Shown here piece by piece: positions 31,099-43,179 of a DNA stretch of 64,000 bases. The stretch is from Budorcas taxicolor (lineage: Eukaryota > Chordata > Mammalia > Artiodactyla > Bovidae): contig NC_068912.1 of the NCBI RefSeq assembly GCF_023091745.1, positions 51,263,067-51,327,066 of the forward strand, written 5' to 3'. The stretch's first letter is position 1, and every line of letters begins with the position of its first letter. The position numbers and the translations under genes are program-made. The notes below the pieces were generated by a model. The model was given only the letters and a program-made list of their open reading frames with translations, did no database searches and was not told the DNA's origin.

Positions 31099-32105
31099 TT
31101 CCTTTCCTTCAGTCCGAGGAGTGATTCCAAAAAACACAAACTATATAATATGAGGATTTGCTTGTTTTCTAACAATCTTGAATTTGATGATACTTCCCCT
31201 TCAAGGTGAATAGTAATGATTATACTAGTCAGATAGGAAAGTCTGATACCATATGAGACAGGGATATCTTGTAATCATCTACCTATCAGAGACTATTTAT
31301 AAATAATCAGACACTAGGACAGGTTTTGCACTCACTCATTGAGGAACTGAACAAGCACCAGCAGTCCTGGAAGCAGCTGGCTGTGTATTTTGGTTCCATG
31401 TGTTAGTGATCTTTTAACATTTCATCATTTTGGCTGATAAAGTGTCTTTTCCTTAAACTCTTTTTCATTTTATTAACTTTACTCATTTCCTTTATTTTGA
31501 TTTATTTTTTAATAATGATTACAATGAAGATGTACAACTGCATGAGACCAGACTAGAAGAGATGGGCTTATATTCGCCAATACATTAGTATAGTCCTTAG
31601 TGGGTGTACTTAGTCTGGGTCAGATCTTCTGGATATTATTTGGATATGCATTGGATGGACCCAGACCACATATTTCTCTTTAGCTGTAGCTAATAAATTA
31701 ACTGACAGTGGGGTCAATTCCTGCTCCTCTGTGGCAGCTGGGCCCTCCCTTGGAGGCTTTTTACAATCCCTTCACTTATTGTTAATTGATTTCCTAATTC
31801 CCCACAGCAGCTGTTGTAAGTAAACCTCTTCCATTCTCCTCCACCCCGTTAATCTTCTCCCTGCTCTCCACACACCGAGTGGCAGGTGATTGTGCCTCCG
31901 TGATCACGTCTCTTTCCCATTGCCTTTGGGTCCTCTGTCATCCACAGCCCATGTCCCTTGGGCCCTTATCCCCGCGTACCCCCTCATCTTTCAGGGTCTG
32001 TCTCCTTCCCCCTCTCCCCTAGCTTCAATCTTGCCTCTTCTTTTTCTTTCAACTGTAAGTGAGCTCAAATATTCTCCAACCTAGAGAAGCCTAAGCATAT
32101 TTGCT
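31099..32105. other. Unassigned sequence, about 1 kb
   Basis: No repeat family or gene is recognised. It includes a C/T-rich stretch (31.8-32.05 kb) that may be the edge of an L2. No long frame. Confidence 0.45.
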
Positions 32106-32575
32106 TTGAAGTTAATTTATTTCTCCTTTCACTGTGGGCAAGCTCTTTTTTTTTTTTCATTATAAAAGTAATAAAGTAGTAGAAAAATTGGGAAGTACAA
32201 ATAATGAACATATTTCGAACATCCATAATCACACTTCTGGAAAGTAATCACCAGTGTTGACATTTGGGCTTGTATCCTCCCAGTATTATTTCTATGCCCT
32301 TATAATAGTCATTTATGTCAACACTGAAAGCATTCTGGGTATTCTATTTTGTAAGTTGACATTTCTGTCAATGAGTATTCTATGTTATTTTTTAATTTTC
32401 ATAAACATTTCCATTTTATGGATGCATTGTAATTTAGCCATTTTAAACCATAATCATAGGGTTATTTTCCATTATTTGCTATAATTAACATTACAGTACA
32501 ACTTTTACAACTCAGTCTTTTCACATATTCCCATTTTTTCCTTTAGCATAAATTTCTGAAGGGAAGTCCCTGAGT
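32106..32575 (-). mobile_element. Probable old L1-like fragment, antisense
   Basis: ttcattataaaagtaataaa, gtaatcaccagtgttgacat, tttatggatgcattgtaatt and gctataattaacattacagt resemble reverse-complement old L1 3' sequence, the same family as the tentative copies at 16.1 and 27.8 kb. Confidence 0.45.
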
Positions 32576-32639
32576 GCGTATTTATTGCAAAACATAAACA
32601 TTTTAGAAAGAGTAGTGTACCGTCACTCTTTCAGCTTTA

Positions 32640-33420
32640 ACCCCCATTCACTAACTTCCAGGCAATCCTGGTCCTTCCACCATCACTGAAGCTGCTCCGT
32701 CAGAGGTTAAGGTCAACATCAGTTACTAATCACAAGTCTTCCCAGACCTTATCCAGCCTAATCTCTTGGCAGCAACTACCGCTTTCTGTCATTTTCGTTT
32801 AAAAATGTTTTCCTCTTCTATCTTACCTGAGTCCTTTACCTTTTCTGGTAACACATTTTCCTGGTTCCTTTTCTTCTGCCTGATCTTTTACTTTACCCTC
32901 ACCCTAGATTTTCAGCTATTGAGTTCCTGCCACTGCCACATAGATCTCAGCATAAATCTGACCTGAAGTGGGGTCTGCTGGCCTCTCCATCCTCACATTT
33001 CACCACTCTTCCCTGACAGCTTGCTCTTGCCATCCATACACATACTTTATTTACCAGTCATTCTGAACTAATTGTTTTTACTATGCCTTTGATCATGTTG
33101 TTCTCTGTGCTTAGAAATTCCTTCTCCCCTTCTTCACTTGATGAAGTTCTGCCTATCCTTCAAAATTCACCTCTTTTAGGGAGCTCTTTGACAACCCCCC
33201 ACCCCGCACTCTTTAATGTGTCTTTGTCCCTTGGCCTGGCTGACTAAGGTCACCCTTCTCTATACCCATGTTTGTGTGTCTTTTCTTGTGCTGTGTTATA
33301 ACTGTCTCCTCCTATAAGCTGTGAATTCCTGGAGGGCAGGAATTGTGACTTCGAGGATTATATCCCTGCGGTATAGCATGATACTTGTCATCTAGTAGAG
33401 GCTTGTACAAAACATCTTCC
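32640..33420 (+). mobile_element. L2 LINE, 3' region
   Basis: ttctgcctatccttcaaaat, tcacctcttttagggagctc, tgacaaccccc, ataagctgtgaattcctgga and gggcaggaattgtgact match the L2 3' region in sense order (cttcaaaactcagctcaaatg, gtgagctccttgagggcagg). The left half is less certain. Confidence 0.58.
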
Positions 33421-33799
33421 ATCCCTTAATCAAATCATACTCTGATCTTCCTCTGGGAACCTCTCCATTGCCTTACTCCTGAGCTGTAGGTTTGAGTGGG
33501 ACTGACCTAATCCCTGCTGAAGGGGTAGATCCTTATTGACCACAGTCCCCAATTATAAGCACACTTTAAATAAATAAATAAAAGCTTTATTTTTGTTCTG
33601 TAACAGCTGTTAGAAGATGTGTTTCTCTTCCCCTACATGTTATAGTGCAAAGATTTAAGGTAGAGTTGTTTACCCATTTTGCTAGCATGACAGGGTGGGT
33701 TAGAACTGCTTGACTGTGTTTAGAAGGTGAAGCTGACATCCTGGATTACAGAGCAGAGAGAGTGAGCCAGTTTATGCATGCATGTATGTATGTATGATT
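33421..33799. other. Unassigned sequence with (CATG/TATG)n
   Basis: No gene recognised. A small microsatellite atgcatgcatgtatgtatgt lies at about 33774-33796. Confidence 0.5.
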
Positions 33800-34012
33800 A
33801 TTATTTAACAATCATGTGTGTTATGTTTCTTAACACAGTACCAGGTGCTGTTCTACACGCTTTATAAATATTAACTCATTTAATCATCATATCAACCTTA
33901 TGAAGTGCTTATTGTCCTTATTTTACAGCAGAGAAAGGCAATATACAGAAAAGCTAGATGATTTGCCTGAGGCAATACAACTCATAAGTAGGGATTTGAA
34001 GCTGGGCATAGT
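33800..34012 (-). mobile_element. MIR SINE
   Basis: cagtaccaggtgctgttcta, attaactcatttaatcatca, cttattttacagcagagaaa and agggatttgaagctgggc read as reverse-complement MIR along most of its length. Confidence 0.72.
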
Positions 34013-34775
34013 CACCCCTCTTATGCTGTCCCGCATTGGACACTGACACGAAAGAAGGGCTTAAAGAGCAGGGCTTTCTCTGAAGTCAGACATCAGTTCA
34101 GTGTGATCTCCTTTCTTCATTGTGTTTGAAATCTACATGACTGTAGGTCCTACACTTGGATGAAGGGTAAGGGAGTCACTCTGGCGGGCTTATGCTTTCT
34201 TACCCACGGCTAATTAACACACAGCCTGTGATTCCTGAACAAACTTTTTACTTCAGAAAGTCAGATTTTCAAAAGGTCTCTGCCCAGGAAAAGCAAAGCA
34301 AGAGTCTGTCTCTTCATGTGGCTTATTGGATCATGGAATGTGAGGGTTGGAAGGGCACCTTAAAGATGATCCCTTCTGATCCTCTTCAGTTACTGATGGG
34401 AAAACGGAGGCACATTAAGGAACTATGGCTTGCTCAGGATCAAAGGAAGAATTAGAGATGCACCAGGACTGGTGCCTTTCCTGGGATGCCCAGGTGTGTT
34501 TCGTATGCTCTACTCATGGTTTGCAGCCCATTCCATTTAAGGAGATTTTATAAAACTCAGACTATAACAGGCCAGGCTTAGAGACAATGCAGTGACAAGG
34601 TTCGGGTCCTGCACTATTGGGGCTAGAAAGCAAAGGGCGAAAGTCAGCTCAGATACAGCCATAAGCAGAATGGAGGCTCCATAGCCCACCCTTCCTGTCT
34701 AGCATCGGTCTGAGTGGCACCTCCCCAGAAACCTGGAGATCTTGGTGGGCATGCATGTCAAGGTCACTTTTGAGT
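34013..34775. other. Unassigned sequence, possible CR1/L3 fragment
   Basis: No gene recognised. At 34328-34445, atcatggaatgtgagggttg followed by gaagggcaccttaaagatga resembles a conserved CR1/L3-type 3' motif (aatcatagaat...ttggaagggaccttaaagatc). This is a tentative call. Confidence 0.4.
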
Positions 34776-35415
34776 CTTCATCTTCCTTGACCTCTCAGAA
34801 CTGTTCGACACTATTATTCATCTCTTCCAAACTGTTTTTCCTCTAAGGCATCGTGACCTCTTGATTTTCTTCTTAATCCTCTAGCTGTTCCTTCACTGAC
34901 ACCTTCATGAGTTCTTTCTCTCCCTGATTTTAAGGCTGGTGTCCACCCTGGAGCCCCTCTTTTTCACCTGTGTTGTACTCTTTCTGGGGATAGATAGATG
35001 TCATCTGTCCCCATGGCTTTAATGATTTACATGCTGCTATTTCTCACCATCATACCTCCTTCCTCTCTGTCTTTCCCTAAACATCAGGCCCGTATATTCA
35101 GGTCACCAGCTGGGCAGCTCCACTTGGATATCCGATGGGTACCTCCATGTCCACAAGGACAAAATTGCTCTCCTTGTCTCTCTACCTCTCCTGCCCTCCT
35201 TACTGAGATTAATTTTTACTCATGGTCCCTTTTTCAGTACAGGTACCACCACCCACACGGCTGTACAGTGTTGATACTCCTGACTTTTCTTTCTCCCCAT
35301 CCCCACAGCTACTTCTCTGGTTTAGCACATTGACCCCTGCAATAGCCTGGCAACTGGTCTCCCTGCTTCGGACTTACCCCACTCCAACTTGTTCTGTGCA
35401 CTGTAGTCCAAATTA
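34776..35415 (+). mobile_element. L2 LINE ORF2 fragment
   Basis: cttccttgacctctcagaac, ccatggctttaatgatttac, tccacttggatatccgatgg, gcctggcaactggtctccct and gcttcggacttaccccactc follow the L2 ORF2 region (atggctttaactaccat, ccacttggatgtccca, aactggtctccctgcttcc) in order. The frame is broken. Confidence 0.65.
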
Positions 35416-35419
35416 ACTT

Positions 35420-35600
35420 TTTTCTGCATTAAAAAGTATATTTTTAAATTATAAAATTGATATGTACTTGTAACAAATAATATAGTAGAATATAAAGTAA
35501 CAGCTGAAAGACTTCCTCCGTATTTGCAGCCTCAATTTAGGTGAACAGTTTGGTGTATTTCCCATCACACTCTTTTCTGTGCTTTTCTAAAACATATATT
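35420..35600 (-). mobile_element. Possible old L1-like fragment, antisense
   Basis: aaattataaaattgatatgt, gtaacaaataatatagtaga and gtttggtgtatttcccatca resemble the same old antisense repeat as 32.1-32.6 kb. Weak. Confidence 0.35.
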
Positions 35601-35629
35601 AACTGGGCATCTGCTATACGCTACTTTAT

Positions 35630-35965
35630 TGTCCAGGAATCCAGAACTGCCCATTTCTTTGCACAAGCCAAGTTGTAGGTCCCCTCCTTGATTTTGCTCA
35701 TGTCTTTCCTTTGCTCTTCCCTCCATGTCTTTCTTCCAGTGAATACCTACTCATCCCTAGAGAGTTACTGCATGTGTCCTCTCCTCCTTAAATGCCCCCC
35801 GACTCTCTGGGTAGCTTCCCCTTTATCACTCTCACTGTACTATTGTGAGCTGTTTTCTGCTGCTTTCTCTCACTGGGGAAGAGATTCTTAAGGAGAAGAC
35901 TGTGCATTATTCTTCACGGTACCCCCCACCCTTGGCATAAGATCTGGCATAATGCTTAATTCACA
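35630..35965 (+). mobile_element. L2 LINE 3' end
   Basis: ccagtgaatacctactcatc, gtcctctcctccttaaatgc, tattgtgagctgttttctgc and acccttggcataagatctgg-like wording follow the L2 3' end, diverged. Confidence 0.5.
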
Positions 35966-36154
35966 TGATGGAGTGATTGTGGCTTTTATTACTGCCTGAG
36001 TGCAAGTGCCTTGGGTTGGGGAGAGAATTGTTCCCAATAGACTGCGAAGCTTTCTGATGGTCAGTTCACAGCACAAACAGGAAACAAGATAGGGGCTAAA
36101 GAGTAAGAAAAAGGATCCAAGAGTGAGAAAAGGAGCTTCGTAGCATCAAAGGAA

Positions 36155-36350
36155 GGAAAAGAACTGATATTTATGAAGGATCATATCTAGCACCTCTCAT
36201 ATGTTATTTAATCTTCTTAGCAGTACTGTTCCCATTTTACAGATGAGAAAATTGAGGATTGGGGGTAGAGTACTTTTTCCAAGGTTTTACCGTGAGTGAG
36301 GAGCATAGCTGAGTTTCTGACCCAGTTCTGTGTGACTTCAAAGTGGACGC
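36155..36350 (-). mobile_element. MIR SINE
   Basis: ctcatatgttatttaatctt, cccattttacagatgagaaa, attgaggattgggggtagag and gtttctgacccagttctgtg are reverse-complement MIR. Confidence 0.68.
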
Positions 36351-37019
36351 TTTTACAGACTTCATATTGGCGATCAAGTAAATACAGTATAGTCAACAAC
36401 TGCCACTACCCTATACCCTTCAGGAGTGCCTGGAAGAAGTCTGTGTCTAGCAACCTCTGAACAGAGACATGGAAAGGCCTTCAGTCTCTGGGGAGATATG
36501 AGTTACAGACCTAAAGTCCAGACTTTCAGACATGGTAAGCCTTTTCACTTGCATGGGCTTTGAAAGGGGGTGCTAAAGCTCTTGAGTTCCTGCTTCAGGG
36601 AGTTAATCTTCCAGAAAAGGCTGGCAAAGGCTCTGAGAAGCTTCACCCAGCCCAGCTTTCCTCAGACCTCCCTCAGGCAGCTGTGACTCCTTAGTTCCCT
36701 CTTGGCTCCTCCCTAGTCCAGATTAGCCCCGGTTGCATTGTCATTTCACTGCCAGTCAGAGCACATCTATGGAGCAGAGTCACCTCTGGAGGCTCAGGAG
36801 TCTGGGGCCCCAGCCCTTTGATAGCTGAGTTTTAGAAATACCTTGAGATTTGGGAGGGTACCAGGGAACAGGGTCAAGGGTGCTAAGGAACCGCTGGAGT
36901 AAGGAGCTGTGTTCAGGGGCAAAGCTGATTCACAGGGGATGCTAATCCGTCAGTCTACAGGGTTTACTGATCCTACCTATTGTTTGGTCTTTGAGGGCAG
37001 GAATGCTAGGCCTGAGAGA
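36351..37019. other. Unassigned sequence, about 0.67 kb
   Basis: Balanced base composition with no recognised repeat or gene. No frame with domain features. Confidence 0.5.
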
Positions 37020-37270
37020 GGCACTGATAGTAATAATGACAGCTACTTTTTATCCAGACCATCTATATGTCAGAGGCCATACATACACCCTGTCATTTAA
37101 TCCTCCAATAACTCTGTGAGAGAGCTAGGAATAGTTGCATTTTATGGATTAAATAGTTTTAAAAAAAGAAAAACACCCTGAAGCTCAGAGAAGTTGCCCA
37201 TAACCATTGAGAGAGAATTGGAATTGAACTCAGTCCCATATCTGTGTATCTCAAGCCAGTGGTAGACTGC
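37020..37270 (-). mobile_element. MIR SINE
   Basis: gtaataatgacagctacttt, acaccctgtcatttaatcct, gaagctcagagaagttgccc and ggaattgaactcagtcccat are reverse-complement MIR with an A-rich insertion near 37160. Confidence 0.65.
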
Positions 37271-37298
37271 CTAGAAATATCAATTTTGTCCTCATCAT

Positions 37299-37532
37299 CA
37301 ATACTTGGGCTACCTGATGTGAAGAGGTGACTCACTGGAAAAGACCCTGATGCTGGGAAAGATTGAAGGCAGGAGAGAGCAGTGGCAGAGGAAGAGATGG
37401 TTGGATAGCATCACTGACTCAATAGACATGAATTTGAGCAAATTCCAGGAGAGAGTGGAGGGCAGAGGAGCCTGGCGTGCTGCAGTTCATGAGGTCACAA
37501 GGAACTGGATGTGACTTAGCGACTGAAAAACA
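37299..37532 (+). mobile_element. BovB LINE 3' end, diverged
   Basis: caatacttgggctacctgat, actggaaaagaccctgatgc, gagatggttggatagcatca and ttcatgaggtcacaagg to gcgactgaaaaacaac are the BovB 3' end in sense direction, more diverged than the copies at 18 and 22 kb. Confidence 0.9.
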
Positions 37533-37534
37533 AC

Positions 37535-37765
37535 AGCCATCAAACAGCTCACAGTCTTCGTCTGCTCTCTGCCTACACTAGTTCAACATCATCTCTTGTC
37601 AATGCCCCTCTCACTCTGTGCTCCAGACGCACTGAAATACTAGCGGTTTCTGCACGCTTTATACATGCTGTTTGCCCTTCCTCGCATGCCTTCGACCCCT
37701 CCTTTCCGATGCTAACTCCTTTTCATTCTTCGGGTCTCAGCTTGCCTGTCACTGGCTCTCCAAGG
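37535..37765 (+). mobile_element. Probable L2 fragment
   Basis: catgctgtttgcccttcctc and attcttcgggtctcagcttg resemble the L2 block (cttgctgttccctctgcc, catccttcaggtctcagctc). Confidence 0.5.
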
Positions 37766-37929
37766 CTGGGGAGCTCACGCTTCTGCTGGGTAGGGGGCTC
37801 TGTTTCCCCTCGTCTCTTACAGGACATTCTTGGACTTCCTGTTTGGGAAATTCACTTCCCCCCAAAGGTTAGTCTCCCAGTTAGTGTGACTGACACCCCT
37901 CCTCCTCCAGCTCCAGGCATGGGTTTGAT

Positions 37930-38815
37930 TTGTTGTTCAGTCACTCATTTGTGTCCGTCTCTTTGCAACCCCATGGACTGCAGCACGTCAGGCTTCTGTG
38001 TCCTTCACTGTTTATTGGAGTTTGCTCAAACTCATGTCCATTGAATTGATGATGCTATGCAATCATCTCATCCTCTGCCACCCGCTTCTCCTCCTGCCCT
38101 CAGTCTTTCCCAATATCAGGGTCTTTTCCAGTGAGTTGACTCTTCACATCAGGTGGCTAAAGTATTGAAACTTCAGCTTCAGCATCAGTCCTTGCAATGA
38201 ATATTCAGGGTTGATTTCCTTTAGGATTGATTGGTTTGATCTCTGTGCAGTCCAGGGAACTCTCAAGAGTCTTATCTAGTAGCACAGTTTGAAAGCATCA
38301 ATTCTTCTGTGATCAGCCTTCTTCATGGTCCAACTCTCACATCTGTACTTGACTACTGGAAAAACCATAGCTTTGACTAGATGGACCTTTGTTTTCAAAG
38401 TGATATCTCTGCTTTTTAATATGCTGTCTAGGTTGGTCATAGCTTTTCTTCCAGGGAGCAAGCATCTTTTAATTTCATGGCTGCAGTCACTGTCCACAAT
38501 GCTTGGGGAGCCCAAGGAAATAAAATTCTGTCATTGTTTCCATTTTCCACCCATCTATTTGCCATGAAGTGATGGGACCAGATCCTATGATCTTCGTTTT
38601 TTGAATGTTGAGTTTGAAGCTAGCTCTTTCACTCTACTCTTTTACCTTCATCAAGAGGTTCTTTAGTTCCTCTTCACTTTCTGCGATTAGGGTGGTGTCA
38701 TCTGCCTATCTGAGGTTACTGACATTTCTCCCAGCTATCTTGATTCCAGCTTGTGCTTCATCCAGCCCGGCATTTCACATGATGTACTTTGCATGGGTGA
38801 CAATATACAGCTTGA
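37930..38815 (-). mobile_element. BovB LINE 3' ~0.9 kb, antisense, decayed
   Basis: Starts ttgttgttcagtcactcatt and runs through the RT C-terminus to catgatgtactttgcatggg and gacaatatacagcttgac, just beyond the position of the RT active-site motif in sense order. Many substitutions and small gaps (for example ~17 bases lost near 38795); the frames are broken. Confidence 0.92.
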
Positions 38816-38820
38816 CTATT

Positions 38821-39310
38821 TAATTCAATCAGTAGATCTCATTCTGATACTGTGATCAACTCAGGAATTGGGGTACAGTGTACTCCGAAACAAAGAATCA
38901 ATGAGAAACTAGGAATTGAGAGTTACCAAAAGAGTCACCTTTTCTAGGTAACTGAATGAGGAAAGATATAGGTATTCAGCCTGGCTATGAGCAACCCAGA
39001 GTTTAATAGTGAAGAGGCTTCAGGGTCTGGGTGGAATACAGTAAAAGGGACTCTACCTCCATCATTAAAAATAGGACATTTTGGTCCCCATATATACTGT
39101 TTGTTTACTTTCAACTTTTTCAGAAACTTGAGCAAGAAAGAGGGGTGCTATTCATAGAGGACTTCTTGGAACCCCAATATTCAATATTCTTCTTGAAACC
39201 CCATATTCTTTGCAGACATTCATACAAACCCATATGTACAAATGATCTTGGAGTCATTTTAATGTATCATATTTTGCATCATATTTTCCTACTTAAAAAA
39301 ATCCAAATTA
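38821..39310. other. Unassigned sequence
   Basis: About 490 bases without a recognised element. Confidence 0.5.
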
Positions 39311-40216
39311 ACTTTTAAATCTATCTTACAAATATTTTCCCAGATACCTTATTTCTCTATAGCTTTTGTTTATGGCGTGAAAGTTGTAAACATTTATATA
39401 GTTAAAATAATCTTTTATCTTTTTTAGAGTCTCTAGGTTTCCAGTCTTTGTTAGAAATGTCTCCCCATCTTCAGTTTTTAATGTAGTCTCCAAAGTTTTC
39501 TTGCAATATGTTGTTTGCACTCTTTTACTGCTCTTTACGTCTATATTTTTTTAATCTGTGTGGAATATTTTTCTTTTTAATAATGTATAAGATTAGAGTC
39601 CTGTTTTACTTTCTCCCATATGGAAAACCAGTTGTACTAGCATTATTTATTAAATAGTCCATTCTCTTCCTACCAAACTGAATTTCCATATATATCATGT
39701 GTTAACTTTTTATTTTTTTGGTCTTGCCGCATAGCTTGTGGGATCTTAGTTCCCTGACCAGGAATTGATTCGTGAGCCTCAGCAATGAAAGCACAGAGTC
39801 CTAACCACTGGCCTGCCAGGGAATCACAATGTTAACTTTTCATAAATATTGCTATTGATTGTGGATTTTCTTTTTTTTTTTTAAACTGAACTGTTTTTCT
39901 ATTTCTGTTTGACTCTATAATATGTTCTGGTAAGGCAAGACTCTTTAACTGTTCTTCTTTTTTACATTTTTCTTGGCTATTTTCAGTCATTCTTCATGTA
40001 AATTTGAAGCTGATTTTATAAAATTCCATTGACTATGTTTTGTATTCTGATTGGAACTAATTTGACGTAATAATTTGAGGAAACTGACCTTTTAAACTAG
40101 TAGGTCAATACAAGAACATAGTATAATTTTCCATTGTGTAGATCTTGTTTTATATATTCTAATACATTTACTTCATTTAAGTCCTGTATCTTTCTTATTA
40201 TATAGATCTCTAAGTG

Positions 40217-40221
<5 letters not shown>
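39311..40221 (-). mobile_element. Probable old L1M, antisense, split by CHR-1
   Basis: actttctcccatatggaaaa, ccagttgtactagcattatt and ctatttctgtttgactctat resemble antisense L1M ORF2 (ttccatatggatatccagtt, agcaccatttgttgaa). The left part is very AT-rich and less certain. Confidence 0.5.
39712..39829 (-). mobile_element. CHR-1-type SINE with 11-base target-site duplication
   Basis: ttttttggtcttgccgcata, gggatcttagttccctgacc and ggcctgccagggaatc are the reverse-complement short CHR SINE. Flanks tgttaactttt at 39700-39710 and 39830-39840 are identical. Confidence 0.92.

Positions 40222-40256
<35 letters not shown>
40222..40256. repeat. (TA)17 microsatellite
   Basis: A pure dinucleotide run of 35 bases, likely polymorphic in length. 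Confidence 0.97.
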
Positions 40257-40259
<3 letters not shown>

Positions 40260-40490
40260 CAGACAACATGTACTATTTTATTGGGCCTCAAAAGCTTTAA
40301 ATACAGAAATAGGGAGGGCTGGGCAAAGGGGCAGATATGGACACACTGGCATTATTTTGATTGCTTAAATGTAATGCTTTCCTTATTTCCTTTTCTACTG
40401 TTTTCCAATAGAATAACATTATTTTATTATTAAAATTATTACATTAATAAATTTTAATGTTTATTTTATACCCAGCCCCCTACCAAAGAA

Positions 40491-40735
40491 GGAGAAGGCA
40501 ATGGCATCCCACTCCAGTACTCTTGCCTGGAAAATCCCATGGACGGAGGAGCCTAGTAGGACACTACTGAGTGACTTCACTTTCACTTTTCATTTTCATG
40601 CATTGGAGGAGGAAATGGCAACCCACTCCAGTGTTCTTGCCTGGAGAATCCCAAGGACGGGGGAGCCTGGTGGGCTGCCGTCTATGGGGTCGCACAGAGT
40701 TGGACACGACTGAAGCGACTTAGCAGCAGCAGCAG
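40491..40735 (+). mobile_element. Bov-A2 SINE with 11-base target-site duplication
   Basis: Two Bov-A units in sense direction with a ~20-base gap in the first (gcctagtaggacactactga). Ends gcgacttagcagcagcagcag. Flanks ctaccaaagaa at 40480-40490 and 40736-40746 are identical. Confidence 0.96.
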
Positions 40736-40746
40736 CTACCAAAGAA

Positions 40747-41985
40747 TGTCAGATTACTTAGTGAGACTGGGGAAGATGTGGGAATTAAGCATGCTGGGGG
40801 CTATGAAGCACAGGGCTAGCTTGGCCTGGAGCCTCAGGGTGTCAGGAAAGAAAGCAGGCCAAGGACAAGAAGAAGAACTGACTGTGTGTTTAGGGCACTG
40901 TGTTATGTTCAGTTCTACTGTGAGCAGTGCTGAGTAACAGAGACCTGAAAGACAGTGGATTAAACAGAATAACACTTATTTCTGTCTCATATAAAAAAAG
41001 TTTCTTGTAGGCAGTTCAGGCTCCACAGTGCTCAGGAATCCAGACTGCTTCTAGCTCTACATTCTGCTGTCCTTCAGATGTGGCCCTTGTCATTATGGTC
41101 CAAGATGAACTCCAGGCATCTCATCCATGTTCCAAGCAGGAGGATGAGGGATAGGGAGGAAGAGGCAGAGGGCACATCTAGGGTTCATCTTAAGGAAATT
41201 TCCCAGAAGCTGCCAAACAACATTTCTGCTTATCCTATTGGCTGGAACTAAGTTATATGTGGTTGTCTGCATCCAAGAAATGTTGGGGAATATTTTTATT
41301 CAAGAGGAAAATTCTAAAGATTAAAAAGTCTTATCCAAGTCAAGATTCTAAGGATTCCAGGATGAAGTCTGAGCTCAGAAACAGCTATCACTCACCCTGT
41401 CAGATGCTGGAGACAGCCTTGGCTGCCCAGCAATCCTGGGAATCCTGCTTGTCTAACATCCATTTTGATTTAAAATCTTTTGTATTTGAGATAGATTTTT
41501 CTCTGTTGACAATGGGCTGGGTTTTGCCTGTTCATTAGGTGTGGAACTCCTGGCTTGTGGTAAATCCTGATTGGAAAACAATATAAACACGTTTCCTGGT
41601 AAATGTATAAATATATATAGATGTTGGTTGGTCCCCTCCCCTCCACCAACACACACCATGGAAGCAATTTGTAGCAATTTAGACATGCTCAGCATCTGGC
41701 CCTCATAAAAGGTCTTGAGTGAGTCATGATTTTGCACCAACAGAGAGTTTGTCTTGCTTGTGGAGAGAATTGTGTTTACCTCCTATTCGGCCCATGAACT
41801 ATTGCTTTATGATGATCAGTCTGATTTGTGTGCAAAGCGACTGGTGAGATAAGAATTCGGGAAAGGAGAGCAACAATAAGAGGAGGCTCCAGATAGCTAT
41901 ATACTTAAGCCCTAACTACAAGGTTTAGGGGGCTTGCTGTTTCTGCTTTTAAGGAACCAGCAAAAAAAAAGAAAGCAGTGGAAAG
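40747..41985. other. Unassigned sequence, about 1.2 kb
   Basis: No gene recognised. 40935-41265 (taacacttatttctgtctca, tatgtggttgtctgcatcca) has the look of an old dispersed repeat that I cannot name. The remainder shows nothing. Confidence 0.45.
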
Positions 41986-41994
41986 GGCCTCATT

Positions 41995-42100
41995 TTATGA
42001 GTTAGGAGATGACCTCTACTTCTAAGTAGGCTTCTCAATCTTTGGAGTCTGAATTTGTTCATCTGACAAGTGGGACCAGTAATGGCTGCCCTGTCCAGTT
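41995..42100 (+). mobile_element. Possible MIR fragment
   Basis: taggcttctcaatctttgga and gaatttgttcatctgacaag loosely follow the MIR core in sense direction. Confidence 0.38.
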
Positions 42101-42129
42101 GAGAGAGAGAGAGAAAAGGGCATCTCTTG

Positions 42130-42320
42130 CTTGAGTTGTGGAGAAAGCATCTTAAATATGCCATCTCATTTAATGCCCAAGACAGTCCCATGAGGGAGAT
42201 GGCATTAAACCATTCTTCAGCTGAAGCAACTGAGACATGGAGAGGCTAAGTTGTTTGTCCAAGGTCACAGATGTGTTGTAACTCAAACCCACATCTGTCT
42301 GGCTCCAAATTCTGTGTTCT
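42130..42320 (-). mobile_element. MIR SINE
   Basis: atatgccatctcatttaatg, ccatgagggagatggcatta, gtttgtccaaggtcacagat and aactcaaacccacatctgtc are reverse-complement MIR. Confidence 0.7.
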
Positions 42321-42639
42321 TTTTATTACTTAATGCTGACACTTAAGTCACAGGACACATCCTAGTCTCCCCCTGGGGAGGGAAAAAGCTCAAAGTTGCT
42401 TCCCTGCTCCGAGGCCCAAAGTATTCCTGTGTCTTTTGTCATTACAGAAGTTCCAGCCAAGTCAAGTTCTGTTTCCTCAGGACCCTGCTCTTTGCTGTGG
42501 GAGCAGGTGGGTTGTTAATCTGATAAACAGCTTCCTGCTAAGGTGGGAAGGCGAGCTAAAGAGCTGCTGAATTGCCCTCCAGAGTGGTAGGTTTGACACT
42601 CTAGTTGCTTTGGCCCATGAAATTGCTCTAGGATTATGA
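42321..42639. other. Unassigned sequence
   Basis: About 320 bases. No element is recognised. Confidence 0.45.
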
Positions 42640-42870
42640 AAGGATGAGGGCTTTGGAGTCAGTCAACTCTGGGTAGGAGTCCTGGCTCTGAGTCTTGCTA
42701 ACAGTGTGACCTTAAGTTGTCTGCCCTTCAATTTCCTCATCAGTAAAATACGGATATGAGCTCACTAAAGGGTGGACGTTGTGCCTATTAAATGAGCTAA
42801 TGTGGGAAATGTGCCTGGCACCTTGTGCTGCACATTGTACACAACTGAGTAAAAGGCAGCTGTTGTTTCC
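42640..42870 (+). mobile_element. MIR SINE, near full length
   Basis: gagggctttggagtcagtca, ggagtcctggctctgagtct, cagtgtgaccttaagttgtc, ttcctcatcagtaaaatacg and aatgtgcctggcacct follow MIR in sense order. Confidence 0.72.
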
Positions 42871-43179
42871 TTGAAGGGAGTGAGCAGACCTCTACGAGAG
42901 CTATTTAGCCACTGCGTTGTTTTTGGGTCCCCTCTAGATTAGAATATATGGGAGAACTTACTTGTTATCTGAGGTGTTTATAGAGTGTTAGGTGTGCCAT
43001 ACCTGTCAGGGACAGTAAATGTACCAGGGACTTGTTCCAGCTCCCAGCCTGCTGACTCACAGGTCACCCTGATGTCACCAGTGAGTACTCTGGGCCTTTC
43101 CTGAGAGGCAGTAAGAAGGGTGCCTGGATCCAGGCATGGAACTTGATAAAGGGCTCATTGGCAGTCTGCTTGGTAGGAA

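Noticed and set aside
33774..33796. Alternating purine-pyrimidine tract as a Z-DNA or regulatory site
   Set aside because: Short atgc/atgt microsatellite with nothing around it that suggests function.
43040..43085. Cluster of tgactca, aggtca and tgatgtca as an enhancer
   Set aside because: Such short motifs are common by chance. No conservation or other evidence is available from the sequence.
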